Shown here: piece by piece, positions 45,801 through 54,750 of the stretch
Numbering within the stretch: position 1 is the stretch's first letter
How the letters are laid out: each line of letters begins with the position of its first letter
Source of the DNA: Onchidella celtica
Taxonomy: Eukaryota; Mollusca; Gastropoda; Systellommatophora; Onchidiidae
Length of the DNA: 64,000 nucleotides
Reading direction: 5' to 3'
Assembly: GCA_963931925.1 (NCBI GenBank)
Contig: OZ007567.1
Location: 82,035,186 to 82,099,185, forward strand
Made by a program: the position numbers and the translations under genes
The notes under the pieces: generated by a model
What the model saw: only the letters and a program-made list of their open reading frames with translations
Told to the model about the DNA's origin: nothing
Database searches by the model: none

Positions 45801-48800
45801 CCCACTAAACAAGAAACAGGACACAAACAAGAAAGAAGGAAACATGAAAGCAATACGAATAGGGGGCCAACAGACTTTGGTTGAGGCCCCCAAGAAACCA
45901 AAGACCTTCCACCACGCGCCCCCCCCCCCCCCATCTAACAAATATTCAAATGCAACAACAAGAGAGGTGCAAATGCAAGGCCTGAAATCCTCTGAAAACA
46001 AAGACCTCAGTACTCTCACACATGCTAGCGCCAGGCTTAGTGATGCTTTTATATATAGCCCCATGTGAATAAAAATCTGTGTCTCTGTGGATATGTTGGC
46101 TAGCAGAAATATTATTTTGGTGCCATTTATCAGGTTTCCTGATAGTTATCCTTTCATCTCTTTCTGTCATGATTCAGGAAACCACCAGGCCTGTTTCTCC
46201 TGTTTATTACAGAGTGAAGCACACTGTGCTGTTGTATTAAATTTGTTAATTTTCCCTCAGTGTCATCAGAGCATTTGATGACCTTGATAAGCTGAGGCAA
46301 TTTCCAAATTTTATCCGCTGTGTTCACAGGATAACCAGTTTTCTTCAAATTCAAATTGTAATAAAATTCTCCCTGCCCTTGGAGATTCATTATAATTTTT
46401 CATTGTGTCATAATTTCTGTTGTTGTGAATCTTATCTAATATGCTATTTCAAGCCAGGCAGTATGATAGAAATAGGAGATTTGGGCAATGTCTTTAGCAC
46501 AGCAACCAGCTGCTGAGTTGATGATTCTGTCAACATTGACATGACATACAACTAACAAATCCCTGGCTTTCAAGCCATGATTACTTAAAATTTCATGAAA
46601 ACAAGTACTAATTTAAAATAATTCAACCTTTCTCAGGAGTTTGCACTATAAATTTGAGTACACATTCATATAAATAAAGTAATAGTTGGGCAAGTAACCT
46701 TGTGATTGAAGTTGAAATTTCATTTCCTTTCCATACATGTGTTGTTTTTGTTTGATGTGTAATTATAAAGAGATCCAGTGTATTTCCAGTAAAGCTAACT
46801 TGCTGCCCAACAGTATAGTGTTTCATTGTTTTTCTCTATTGTAAAGATGAACAAAGTGGTAAATGGAGCTGAACCTCTCATAACGGCAGCGAAACATGAC
46901 AAGGATCTTGCCAAGCTTATAATGGAGCTGAAAAGGTTGTGGGAATCTCATGTGCCCCTCATCACAGAAATCACAAACATAAGGAAAAGGTTTGTACATT
47001 TGGGTCACTCTCAAAAGGTCACCCTCAAATTGTTGCATGACCATTAAAGTTTAAAACTAAAAACAAAACCATTGCACATCTATATAAAGCTTTATTGAGT
47101 ACTTAAAAATGATAATTCATCAAGCAAAAGATAACCTCAGCAGCAAAATAATAATGCTGAGGGCTTTAAATACACCAGGTGAAAGAGTCACTGACATGAT
47201 TGATGACATGGAGTTTGCCTCAGAAACACACTAGGACAAACTAGAAAATATGAGTTAATTACAAAGACATCTGTCACCTCAATTCGGCTTTCAATACATA
47301 TTACTATTTCGTTTGGTAATGAAATTTTGTCACCATATGTATATCATCAAACCATCAGTGATCAGATAAAGTTTCTTTTTTTGGCATGGAATGGCAAAAG
47401 ATTAAGTCCAACTAAAATTTTGTTACCACAGATCTGTCAGTGAAGATCCCAAAAACTTGATTATTTAGTGTTCTGTGCTCTTATGATTACTGAGGTGTCT
47501 GTTGAATTAACCCATACCCCGCGCGCTACCCGTAGAGCCCGCTGCACGGTCAGTGACTTACTCACGGAGAATCTTATCTGGGGTCACTGACCCGTGCCGC
47601 TAGACGATGACCACATACGCTGTCCACGTGGTTCAGTTTTTATTGATCGGTATGAAAACATTCGCTGCTATGCCTTATCACGCTTGATCACCAATGATCT
47701 GACTTATGATTCCAAACTGACAGCTGTAGTTTTCGTGAGAACGAAGCATGATAACTAGCCACGCCCTCCCAAGCCCTACACAAATGGTGACTTCCATAGT
47801 TTTTGAAGTTTAGTAAATAATTAGTGTACATGAAGTTTTATACCCCACATACATGTATGTATTTGGATGTGAAAGGCATCTGTGGATTCAGGTTCGAGAT
47901 TAGAACGAAATTGAATTATAGACATATTTGCTAGTGTTTCTTAATGTTCTTGTGCAGCAATAAAATGCTTTTTAGGAATTTATGTTGGTTCTTTTCTTTT
48001 TGTAATTAAAAATTATTTTTATTTTTAAAGATTCCGAAACACAAGGCAGTGCTTTCACATATCACAGATGTTTTTTTGTAATAATTCAGTGAACTATACC
48101 AATTAAGGATGTATATGTGATTTTGTAAGCATTAGTGTACTTTAAAATTATTTTCTTGTACAAATCTTTCCTTCCAGTGTGCTTATAATGCATTGATTTA
48201 ATTATCAGGCATGCCGTTGACTGGATCCAAGAGAAAGGTATTCTTCAGCTGATGGTGAAAAGGAGTAGTAATGTAGTTTGTACTCTGAAAGTACCATCAT
48301 CATATCCATTTTCCGGGAGCATTAGTTTGGAGAATGTCATGGGACAATCTACTGATGTAAACCTTGATGATATTACAGTAAGTATCCTGTATGTTTTGTT
48401 GATGTAGTCATTAAGATTTGCCATGTGAAATGTGTCATCAGGTCATGTGCTAAAAATATGCCAGTTTTCTTTAGTTTTGAACATTGTATTTCAGATGTCA
48501 TTGATGGCCATTTCTTCCCAAAATGCAGAAAATCAGTCATTTTTGGAGTATCAGAATGCATTGTAGCATGCTCCATAGCTACATGCTGATGTTGTATTTA
48601 TGTGCTGTTTTGGAGCAGTCATTTAACTGTGACTGAAGTTATTTGTTCTGTGAGGTTGAACAAATCTTATTCTTTTGCAGAAGTATTTCTGTGGCTCATT
48701 TTCTTCCTTTCCTGTACATTAGTACAGTCGTTTTCAGTGATATGTCTTGCTGGAAGAACTTGATCTTTTAATCTCCCCACAAGTTAGATCATTTTATGAC

Positions 48801-49070
48801 TATGGTTTATAACTATCTCTATAACAAGAGGTGATAATTTCTTTGAACAAGCTGCTGTTTTGAGATATGAAAGAAAGATAGGATGTTGGGAGTTAGGTTT
48901 GGCAGGAATGTACTGTACTGATTTGCTTTTTACTTGCAGATCACATCATAGACAATGGATGAGAATGTAATGCATCACACAATTTGTCTTTTTCTTTTCA
49001 GGCCCCATCTGACCAGTCATTAAGGGGATGGATACAACATTTGGAGAATTTTTTTAGTAATTCAGTGTGA
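30737..49070 (+). CDS. Coiled-coil protein with RWD-like C terminus, 10 exons
   Basis: Exons: 30737-30829, 32769-32874, 33149-33250, 34335-34399, 34784-34837, 39539-39723, 41665-41884, 46847-46989, 48209-48377 and 49002-49070. All junctions are GT-AG and in phase, giving 401 residues and a TGA stop. Residues 1 to about 220 are charged and helical with heptad-like spacing. A short loop-and-strand region with LKEIETFAGIQ and LTVTLKFCETKPDYLEL follows, then a helix with LWESHVPLITEITNI, and a strand-rich end with CTLKVPSSYPFSGSISL and a final amphipathic helix. A long coiled coil before RWD-like modules is typical of kinetochore proteins such as KNL1, CENP-O/P and the Kre28/Sos7/ZWINT group. A ZWINT-type role is my guess only. 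The longest introns carry MITEs and a full-length RTE. Confidence 0.72.
30830..31891. other. Intron 1 of the coiled-coil gene, first part
   Basis: Contains an ACCCTCACCCTGG stretch near 30850 recalling the TTAA MITE end, and a short open frame from an ATG at 31088 (MATGEACRNLFEEFCCDEEL...). The latter could be a transposon remnant. Neither is firm. Confidence 0.3.
31892..32020 (+). pseudogene. Broken short ORF, transposon-like N terminus
   Basis: ATG at 31892, an internal TAG at codon 4, then an open frame with NRNAALKKIDDGVKNKFRWN to a TAG at 32018. Its composition resembles N termini of some invertebrate transposon-encoded proteins, but I cannot assign a family. Confidence 0.3.
32258..32361 (+). 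repeat. Dispersed repeat, intronic copy 1
   Basis: About 104 bases (TTTCTGTAAAGAGGTGAAGG to TTAGTTACAAGCTT), nearly identical to 37237-37340, with one clear substitution. Confidence 0.9.
32769..32874 (+). CDS. Coiled-coil gene exon 2
   Basis: Encodes ERANLKPDFIAAFQEELFL... Acceptor TTTACAG, donor GTACCC, phase 1 out. Confidence 0.68.
33149..33250 (+). CDS. Coiled-coil gene exon 3
   Basis: Encodes an amphipathic helix with LLETREIMKEVKSMI. Acceptor CTTCAG, donor GTTAGT, phases 1 and 1. Confidence 0.7.
34335..34399 (+). CDS. Coiled-coil gene exon 4
   Basis: Encodes ATVKERTDILSRKIEEQDKK, clear coiled coil. Acceptor TTCTTCAG, donor GTAAGT, phase 0 out. Confidence 0.72.
34784..34837 (+). CDS. 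Coiled-coil gene exon 5
   Basis: 18 codons (FAELFSKDDLLCADDENL) between TCTACTCTAG and GTAAGT, phase 0 at both ends. Confidence 0.62.
35629..36404 (+). mobile_element. TTAA-flanked piggyBac-like MITE, copy 1
   Basis: Flanked by TTAA at 35625-35628 and 36405-36408. It begins CCCTCACCCTGCG and ends in an imperfect complement (CGCGTAGGGTGAGAG). TTAA target sites and CCC/GGG termini are the piggyBac hallmark, and no transposase is encoded. GTCACTGACC motifs near the ends occur in both orientations. It sits in an intron of the coiled-coil gene. Confidence 0.85.
37237..37358 (+). repeat. Dispersed repeat copy 2 ending in a perfect hairpin
   Basis: Matches 32258-32361, then continues as an inverted copy of its own end. 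A 20-base perfect inverted repeat (37312-37331 and 37339-37358) encloses a 7-base loop, TTACAAG. Confidence 0.9.
37650..37880 (+). repeat. Dispersed repeat, related to 42190-42305
   Basis: Shares blocks in reverse complement with 42190-42305, including GCACCTAGTC, CGGATAAGGATGA, AAAGATA.CTTGGCA and AGAGCAGGCC. The family was not identified. Confidence 0.5.
37995..38769 (+). mobile_element. TTAA-flanked piggyBac-like MITE, copy 2
   Basis: TTAA at 37991-37994 and 38770-38773. 775 bases, starting CCCTCACCCTGCGAGG and ending GCGCAGGGTATGGG. Same orientation as copy 1 and closely similar along its length. Confidence 0.9.
39539..39723 (+). CDS. Coiled-coil gene exon 6
   Basis: Encodes a long basic helix (LKEMALEDLAAARYKKGLIV...). 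The frame meets a stop two codons past the proposed GTAATT donor, so splicing there is required. Phase 2 out matches exon 7. The 4.7-kb intron before it carries two TTAA MITEs. Confidence 0.68.
40102..41404 (+). mobile_element. pogo/Tigger-like MITE, split by a TTAA MITE
   Basis: Begins CAGTGGAACCTAGTTAAGC, a Tigger/pogo-type end, and matches the element at 49831-50164 up to 40180. After the nested MITE (40185-40958) the match resumes (CATTTTTAATCTCTTAAAG). A right-end stretch (AGGACCTTGGAAATCTTTCA...) lies near 41355-41400. The segment between is diverged, so the right border is approximate. Confidence 0.5.
40185..40958 (-). mobile_element. TTAA-flanked piggyBac-like MITE, copy 3 (inverted)
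   Basis: TTAA at 40181-40184 and 40959-40962. 774 bases in reverse orientation to copies 1 and 2, very similar throughout. Inserted within a pogo-like MITE. Confidence 0.92.
41665..41884 (+). CDS. Coiled-coil gene exon 7 (first RWD-like strands)
   Basis: Encodes LQAMLKEIETFAGIQCHI, an acidic loop, then LTVTLKFCETKPDYLELADVQ. Acceptor CTTCAG, donor GTAAGG. Confidence 0.72.
42190..42305 (-). repeat. Dispersed repeat, inverted copy of 37650-37880
   Basis: Reverse-complement similarity to the copy at 37.8 kb over about 110 bases. Confidence 0.5.
42462..42473. repeat. Left target-site duplication of the full-length RTE
   Basis: AAACTCCCGAGG, repeated exactly at 45717-45728. Confidence 0.92.
42474..45716 (+). 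mobile_element. Full-length RTE-clade LINE, 3243 bases
   Basis: Bounded by exact 12-base duplications. It has a short 5' UTR (about 240 bases, with CGTAAGAGGCGACTAAA), one long intact ORF, a 3' UTR of only about 20 bases, and an (ATG)n tail. A single APE-RT ORF with almost no 3' UTR and a short-repeat tail is the RTE architecture. It is inserted in intron 7 of the coiled-coil gene in sense orientation, and may be mobile. Confidence 0.93.
42715..45696 (+). CDS. RTE endonuclease-reverse transcriptase, intact
   Basis: 993 residues from the first in-frame ATG at 42715. The frame is also open upstream, so the true start is uncertain. The apurinic-type endonuclease has IASWNVRSM (about 26), GVSETRW (about 54), IMGDANAKIG, NQIDHF and GSDHHML (about 259). 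The RT has AAGPDQIPPEAL, NYRGITLL, motif A FLDYEKAFDSIDRE (about 633), motif B GVRQGCLLSPFLF (about 693) and the catalytic FADD (about 737-740). The C-terminal part has LLYGCETW, RRWRWIGHTLRRPG and the end FVGGLYPDPG. It nicks target DNA and reverse-transcribes its own RNA there. All catalytic signatures are present with no stop. Confidence 0.95.
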   Translation: MKDNGQSRKDATGPTAPSSSKSLRIASWNVRSMYEAGKSAQVTMEMRRYRLHILGVSETRWIQSGLKQLNTGEKILYSGREDKKHTEGVAIILSKHAQRSLRGWEPYGRRIILASFTTKNKNINMNIVQIYAPTNEATDEDKDDFYNQLQEIVDTLPRKDVNIIMGDANAKIGQDNTGYEDIMGCNGLGQMNENGERFASFCAFNSYVIGGSVFPHKRIHKATWISPDGVTENQIDHFCITRRFRRSLEDVIVQRGADVGSDHHMLLARLKLRLKKQGTRAGTKRRKFQVSLLDGDKKEEFQLTLRNRFKPLVDLEETVDLETHWAKVKGVFTSTCQDVIGEKKVEHKEWISQKSLDLIRIRRDLKERVNASHTRSSRVGNQEEYRASAKEVKKSIKKDKEEFIGMLAEKAEKAATGGHMRILYQTTKTLAGKYGKPEVPVKDYNRKAIFGKEAQAKRWIEHFNSLLNRPPPSNPPDILPARNDLPISCDPPTKAEINDAIKQLNRGKAAGPDQIPPEALKADAAGAAEGLHSLFSRIWIGGKFPKDWKEGHLVKLPKKGDLSNCSNYRGITLLSIPGKVFNRIILKRIQNATDQKLREEQAGFRSNRSTTDQIATLRIIVEQSLEWNSQLIVNFLDYEKAFDSIDRETLWRILRHYGIPEKMVNLIKSMYEGTSCRVVHDGELTDSFDIKTGVRQGCLLSPFLFILVIDWLMKETTNGGRNGIQWTPWTQLDDLDFADDLALLSHTHDQMQAKTTALNKISESIGLRIHPAKSKVLKIVAPLSEQVTVGDQPLEDVESFCYLGSIIDNKGGTEAEVKARIGKAQAAFTSLSKIWRTKDISLKTKLRIFNSNVKSVLLYGCETWNASQACIKRIQVFINRCLRKLLKIRWTDKVSNEIVWKRTRQNPVREEIGRRRWRWIGHTLRRPGNSITKKVLDWNPQGKRSRGRPRGTWRRTRENDVQRSGKTWNNVKRLAHDREGWKVFVGGLYPDPG
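45717..45728. repeat. Right target-site duplication of the full-length RTE
   Basis: Exact copy of 42462-42473, directly after the ATGATG tail. Confidence 0.92.
45729..46846. other. Intron 7 remainder of the coiled-coil gene
   Basis: G-rich and C-rich runs near 45730 and 45920. Nothing else recognised. Confidence 0.4.
46847..46989 (+). CDS. Coiled-coil gene exon 8
   Basis: Encodes the linking helix with LAKLIMELKRLWESHVPLI. The acceptor TTGTAAAG and donor GTTTGT are weak, but both phases fit. Confidence 0.65.
47511..47787 (-). mobile_element. piggyBac-like MITE, copy 4, truncated
   Basis: TTAA at 47507-47510, then about 277 bases matching the right end of the family in reverse orientation. 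About 50 internal bases are missing near 47690, and the copy stops abruptly at about 47787. No second TTAA border is seen. Confidence 0.85.
47788..48208. other. Intron 8 remainder, nothing recognised
   Basis: AT-rich intron. Confidence 0.4.
48209..48377 (+). CDS. Coiled-coil gene exon 9
   Basis: Encodes VDWIQEKGILQLMVKRSS and the strand pair with CTLKVPSSYPFSGSISL. Acceptor TTATCAG, donor GTAAGT. Confidence 0.72.
49002..49070 (+). CDS. Coiled-coil gene last exon
   Basis: 22 codons (APSDQSLRGWIQHLENFF...) and TGA. Acceptor CTTTTCAG. The nearest AATAAA downstream that I noted is at 49815-49820. Confidence 0.72.
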   Translation, partial: APSDQSLRGWIQHLENFFSNSV

Positions 49071-49830
49071 TTTGGACTCCGGCAAATGAAGTAGGCCGTA
49101 TAGTTTGCCCATACATCGTTACATGGAGTGGTGAAACTGAAAATTTCTGTGTCTAGTCATTACAACTGAAGTGTTATTCAGATCATTTGTCATCTACATC
49201 ACACTTCATGTGTTACAGTCAGGAAGCTGCTGTCAAATAAGTCATGAGGTTTGGTTCTACCAAATTTTATTTTTATAGGGAGCCTTTGAACAATGAAAGG
49301 AAATAGTTATTTTCATATGAAAAATTTTGAGGATCCATTTTCATTCACTACAGTGAATGTCCCAAACATTAGGCAGATCAAAGATCCAATTTTCAGCGTC
49401 AAGAGTGTATGGTCAGAGCATAGGATGTACAGTGATACAAGTATAATTTTTTTTATTGTTATTATTGAGTCTCAGTGTGCATCTGATATGTCTTTGGTAC
49501 ATATGAACTTAATTCACGTCTTCACATAACTATCCTCCTGAGACTTTTAATTTTAAGTAATTCAAATTGGGAATCTAAATATATAGATACCCAGAAAGAA
49601 TGATCTCATTTTATTTCGATTTTGAAGGATCAGAAGGTCCCCTGTATATTATTTTATCATACTGTTGTCATGTTTCCAGGCAAAGCAATTTCTTTGTTTT
49701 GATATGAGGATGTGCCCTTTGCACTACTACATGCAATGTACTAAAAGAATTTAGGTAACCGTTGAATACCCCTTAAGGGTTCATGATAGCCTGTACCAAT
49801 AAGGCCTAAGATCCAATAAATGTAATAATA
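49071..49830. other. 3' UTR and downstream DNA of the coiled-coil gene
   Basis: AT-rich. An AATAAA at 49815-49820 is a possible polyadenylation signal. Confidence 0.35.
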
Positions 49831-50164
49831 CAGTGGAGCTTTGCTTAAGCCAAAATTTAGGGGATCAACAATATTGTATTTTGTAGTAACAGTATTCTGG
49901 ATAAAGACTAAAAGAGTAATTGTTTTGAAATTCACAATTTTTAATCTTTCAAAGGGAAGCAGTATGACTCCATTGCTTACCCTCCTTGATGTACAGTATC
50001 CAGCAAACTTCCAAGTGTGTATGTGCGTGCAGAATGTATGTGACTGAGATGCACATTTATATGCGTAGTTTCTTAAAAGAATAGCTAAATGAATAGCAGG
50101 ACCATGGAAATCTTTTAGATAAAGGAAATTTATTGTCTACTTTTGGATTAAACAGGTTCCACTG
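49831..50164 (+). mobile_element. pogo/Tigger-like MITE, about 334 bases
   Basis: Left end CAGTGGAGCTTTGCTTAAGC and right end GGATTAAACAGGTTCCACTG are imperfect inverted repeats with the CAGTGGA terminus of Tc1/pogo-type elements. No transposase. It shares its body with the split copy near 40.1 kb. Confidence 0.6.
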
Positions 50165-51847
50165 AACTGAACATGAAAGAATATTCATTTTTCACCTCTG
50201 TTTTGTCTATTTAGTATTTAGCAGCATGAGTTGACCCATACAAACAATATGTGCAAAGGATAATGAACATTAACTTTGAAAATGTAGGAAAATAATCTTT
50301 TTAACAGTCCGAATTTCAGAGCAATGTGAATGGAACTTTAGAATATTTGTATACATAATGTATACTGTTAGGTAAATCATTCTTGTTTTCAGATAACCTT
50401 TAGGCTGACATTTTTTTCCACTTTATTTGCAATAGCATGATCATCGTGGACATACATCGTATTTAGCATTGACTGCCCCTGTAGTTCCATCACTTTTTAC
50501 TCATTGAAAAGAACACATTTATTTGCTGAATAGAAAACAGAGCTAGCTCTGTCTCTCAAGTTAAAAAAATATAGTAAGTTGTCATATTTGCCAAAGGGGG
50601 GCTTGTTCATTGTGTGCAATAATTTTTGTGTCAGTAATTTACTAATTACCATGGGATGGAACTCATGGGATGGAACTGTCACTTAATGGCAGATTTTTTT
50701 TTCTTTAGTGTAATAATAGGCGGTTTAGTTTCGCATCCTTTCGTCATAATTTTACAGGTATGCTGTACAAAGGCATGTGGCAAATTCGATAATTTGGTTG
50801 CGGTATGGATGATCTGTTGTGTTAGAGAACTGAATGATACTGTATGCATTTTGCAAGTGTGAGGAAGATGGGATCAGTTGCCCATTTTATTGTATCGATT
50901 GAGAGGAAATCAGATTAAAATGAATGACTACATAATTATTTATTTGTACTTTTTTCACGAACTATTACACATGTATATTAACAAATTGTAGTTGTATTAT
51001 GTTATGTAAGTTTTGTTGGTATCAACCATTTCTTTGCCGTTGCCATCATCAGGTTTTATTGTTTTCACAACATTCTTGAACTGTTTTTTTAGCATTAAAC
51101 ATCATATCAGTTACAAAAATCACTGGTTGAAATGATATGGAAGTGCAAGTTTTGAAGCATATTTTGATGACTGCGTGCCACATTTGATGGATGAATGAAA
51201 CTCTTGGATTGCCTCATCCAGATGCTCTGCTTACTGACACTCATTTTTGCAAATTCACTCACGTCATAGGCAAAAAATGAAAATACTTCAGCTCAGGTTG
51301 TGTAACCATATTAAAATATTTTTTTTATTATAATTTACACATTTTTTTTCCAGTTCTTATTATAACACCTGCAACATGAATGACAATGACATCAAACATT
51401 CAGTATGGCATCTGAATTTGTTGAAACAATAAGCATTCTAATTGTCTGAATGTTTTTATAAACAAGACAGGTGTCAAGAACTCTTTCAAAACATTATTAT
51501 GTTTTGATGAATGTCCAAGTAATGAAGACATGAAATATACCCTACTTGTAGGGCCAAAATCAAAATTATGATTAATGTACATTGAATATTGAATACCGGT
51601 ACCAGACCATTAACCGACTTCTATGTCGTATTGTGAGCACATTAGGATGGGATCATAAAACATTCATGCTCAAGGGACTGATTTTCACAAATCTAATCTC
51701 GCACGGCAAGCAAGGCAAATATTTCACTTGTACACAAATCCTTTCTCTTGGTGTGGAGGAGAACATGCATTGCTCATTTCATGAGGTCCACAGCAAGCTT
51801 TTTAAAAATCTCACCTAGATAAATCTAATGGAACAAGCAGGGAATGC
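50165..51847. other. Intergenic DNA, nothing recognised
   Basis: AT-rich sequence with poly-T runs. No gene, RNA or repeat partner was found. Confidence 0.4.
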
Positions 51848-51851
51848 TTAA

Positions 51852-52576
51852 CCCATACCCCGCGCGCTACCCGTAAAGCCCGCTGCACGGTCAGTGACCT
51901 TACTCACGGAGAATCTTATCTGGGGTCACTGACCCATGCCGCTATGCGATGACCACAAATGCTGTCCACGTGGTTCGGTTAATGAATTAACCAGCAAAAT
52001 CTTAGTCTGTCAGTCTCTAACCAATGATCTGGCTTATGATTCCAAACTGACAGCTGTAGTTTTCGTGAGAACAAAGCATGATAACTAGCCACGCCCTCCC
52101 AAGCCCTACACAAATGGTTTCATCCTGATTGACACATACTAATAAACCAATGTGGGCATTTGGGGCAAAGATTATTTCAGAGCTTGTTTCTGATTGGTTC
52201 TTAGATACAGACAACTCCAGATGGTGGTCAGCTTGTGAGAAAATGAGAGAGATAATATTGCAAATTTGTTGAGCAACAGTTCGCATGTCGATGTAACATC
52301 TTTTGAAAGTGTGGGGAGAGCCTTTGAAAGCTTAGTCTTTGTGATTCCGACCAGTGGTTCACTGGTTAACATGTCCATGTCCCAATGCGTTTGATTTAGA
52401 AGAGATACGGTGAACAATAACGCGGTGGTTACGTCTCAAAAAAGGCAGTGACCTGATGCGTGAAAATACGGCTTGCGCGTGGCGCGGTCAGCTTGACCTT
52501 CCTGACTTTTGCCGCCCGTGCGGCGTGAGTGCTTGCGAGTAAATACCGACAATTGCCGCCCCTCGCAGGGTGAGGG
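51852..52576 (-). mobile_element. TTAA-flanked piggyBac-like MITE, copy 5 (inverted)
   Basis: TTAA at 51848-51851 and 52577-52580. 725 bases, same orientation as copies 3 and 4, with a deletion of about 45 bases near 51978. Otherwise close to copies 2 and 3. Confidence 0.92.
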
Positions 52577-52996
52577 TTAAATTTCACAGTTTGTTTAAGC
52601 TCACTCTTTACAACCTCCTGCATTATCCAGCTGCAACCTGTGAGATTCTTGGATTGAAAGCTTGGACCTGTGCCCAGTGGGGATATCAGAATGTATCACC
52701 AGCACTTCATGACACTAAGACTACCATACACATCACACCTCTTCCTTCACTTCTGCAGTCAGTAAACTCATGATTGTTCTTTCAAACTTTAAGCTAACAT
52801 CAATATGATGTATAAAATCATCTAACACTAGTGATAACTAATGTGGAGCTGGAATAATGTTGAAAAAGGTGGACCCTACACAGGACTATGTTCTACTGGG
52901 AAAGAAGGTAGTTTGGGCTACAATGCTGAAAAAAAAAAAATCAGCTGGGGGGGAAACTTGAGACCACAGGAATCACATGTAGCAGAAATATTTTGT
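52577..52996. other. Downstream flank of the PRELID1-like gene
   Basis: Presumed 3' UTR or intergenic DNA. No clear AATAAA on the minus strand was noticed. Confidence 0.35.
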
Positions 52997-53305
52997 TTAT
53001 GCTCTTGATAACATTGGTGAAGCCTTGGATTTTGCCATCTCTGCAGCTTTACGAGTTGTCTCCATGATCTTGCTAGCGGGTGTGAGGGGATGGTTTTTCA
53101 GATGGTCTGGTCTGAACAGCTGTGTAAGTACATAATCAAATCCCTGTGCCGCTTTCAAAGCATTGTTACGGAATCTTTTCACTCCAAATACTTCAATAGC
53201 ACCACTCACGCCGAACAGTCTGGAGGAGATCCATGCTGACCTTTCACACAGCGTCCAAGCTGGATTTTCTGGGTTGACTTTATAAACACATTTTTCCACC
53301 AGACT
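52997..53305 (-). CDS. PRELID1: PRELI/MSF1-domain protein, last exon (PRELID1-like)
   Basis: An acceptor (GGTTTTTCAG) is followed by 102 codons and TAA. The protein has LVEKCVYKVNPENPAW, CERSAWISSRLFGVSGAI, the FG..RF.NN..KA..GFDYVL motif and an Ala/Lys-rich amphipathic tail. These match the C-terminal half of PRELI-domain proteins, which carry phosphatidic acid between mitochondrial membranes with a TRIAP1 partner. The start and earlier exons are not between here and 54750, so the gene must continue leftwards on the minus strand beyond base 64000. PRELID1 is the best match, but PRELID3 remains possible. Confidence 0.85.
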   Translation of the reverse strand, partial: SLVEKCVYKVNPENPAWTLCERSAWISSRLFGVSGAIEVFGVKRFRNNALKAAQGFDYVLTQLFRPDHLKNHPLTPASKIMETTRKAAEMAKSKASPMLSRA

Positions 53306-54498
53306 CTGAAAAACCAATCATAAATTTGCCACTAGTACATGATTTGTAATTATCATATTACATCTACAATATATAACTCCCATTACACGCAAGCTGGTTC
53401 ACGAACAGATTTTTTCCCCAGATGATAGCTATTTGGTAATACACTGTATTATAACTATATATAAACATGAATGTGGATGTATATTTACCACAGTGAATTA
53501 TTCATTTATTTGCAGAGATGCCTTACCTGTTTTCCCTTCTAATTCTATTAACCCCTCTGCACCTTTACTATACTGTCATTCACCTCAATGAGTGGAGAAT
53601 AAAAACAGCAAGCAAAATCACAAGGAATGGTGTTCACTCGTGTAATTAACCAGTTCAAACAAAAGCAATAAAAAGTCTTAACACAGAATTTATCTACTGG
53701 AATTTCCTGACTCTTTCCCAGCCATATTTAATTCCATTTTCTGACTTTAAGCCATGAATAACTACTACTAATACATATATACATCTAATTTACTTTAGCC
53801 AAGGATTCTTTTTCTCTTGCTTCACCAATCCTACACAGCAATACATGCAGTTTTAACTTTTATGTGTATAATGTAATATATTGTCAAAAAGAGCAATGTG
53901 ATTTTAAAGGAACCCCAGCAGCACTGACTCATTAACGCATGCCTCAATAAAGTTCAAATTGCGTACTAAAAATCAATAATAACATGATGGATTGGGCTAG
54001 AGAACACATAGTAATAAGGCATTATCATTGTAATAAATATTTCGACTAGCCACCACGTCTCATAAACCACTTATTCTGTAACTCATGAACTGAAACACAT
54101 AATATTAGTCTATGGGATGGAGAAATCTCTGATGTCTTACACATACTTATTTGTAGCTACTTCTGTATTCTCAAATTTAACTTATTACATGTAGTTAATC
54201 AAAACAGCTAGGTAAATTTTTTTACTGACAGCAAAACAAATCCTAGAATAGGTGGACAGGCAATTAAAGTGCAAGAAAACTTGCTAATAAAAAAAAAAAC
54301 AAAAACATCTAAATGTAGACCTACTGAGTTGTCTTCATACAGCCAAATCAAAGCCCTGACTATTAACGAATGCAGCTTGTTTGTAACAAATTTTCCACTC
54401 TCCCAAATTGCATTTTTGGACCTTTGACAACTATCTCAACTGAACACAAGTCTTTACAAAATTTGGCTTTCACGTGAAAACTAATGTATGAATATTTA
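53306..54498. other. Intron of the PRELID1-like gene
   Basis: AT-rich intronic DNA without a recognisable PRELI exon or element. Confidence 0.45.
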
Positions 54499-54750
54499 CA
54501 GTGGAGTCCATGTAAACCAAACCTTGGTAATTCGAATTTCTGCTAAATCGAGGTGATTTTGAAATTAGTTTTTTTTTTCTTTCTTTATCTCTATTAAAGA
54601 TTTACTGCTAATTCGAATCTGAACCGCCCCAATTCTGGTAAATCGAACTGATCGTGCATGCTCATCCTCAATGTAACTTCTGACTTGCAGCCCCGTGGCC
54701 GTAAAAAGCAATTTCCGCAAACACACTGACACGGGGCTGTTCAACAACTC
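54499..54750 (+). mobile_element. pogo/Tigger-like end, interrupted by the LTR element
   Basis: Starts CAGTGGAGTCCATGTAAACC and contains several TAATTCGAAT or AAATCGAA stretches typical of Tigger-type termini. It is cut at 54750 by the 5' LTR. Its other half would lie past the window edge. Confidence 0.4.

Noticed and set aside
45117..46064. A 315-residue minus-strand open frame across the RTE 3' end
   Set aside because: It is the antisense shadow of the RTE ORF. Similar shadows appear at the other two RTE copies, and the composition is not protein-like.
30737..49070. Assignment of the plus-strand gene as ZWINT or CENP-P
   Set aside because: Similarity is limited to general coiled-coil and RWD-like patterns. 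It is kept only as a hypothesis and no gene symbol is given.
52997..53317. Processed pseudogene of PRELID1
   Set aside because: The open segment begins exactly at a good splice acceptor, has no poly(A) tail or stop, and covers only the last-exon region, so a real exon is more likely.
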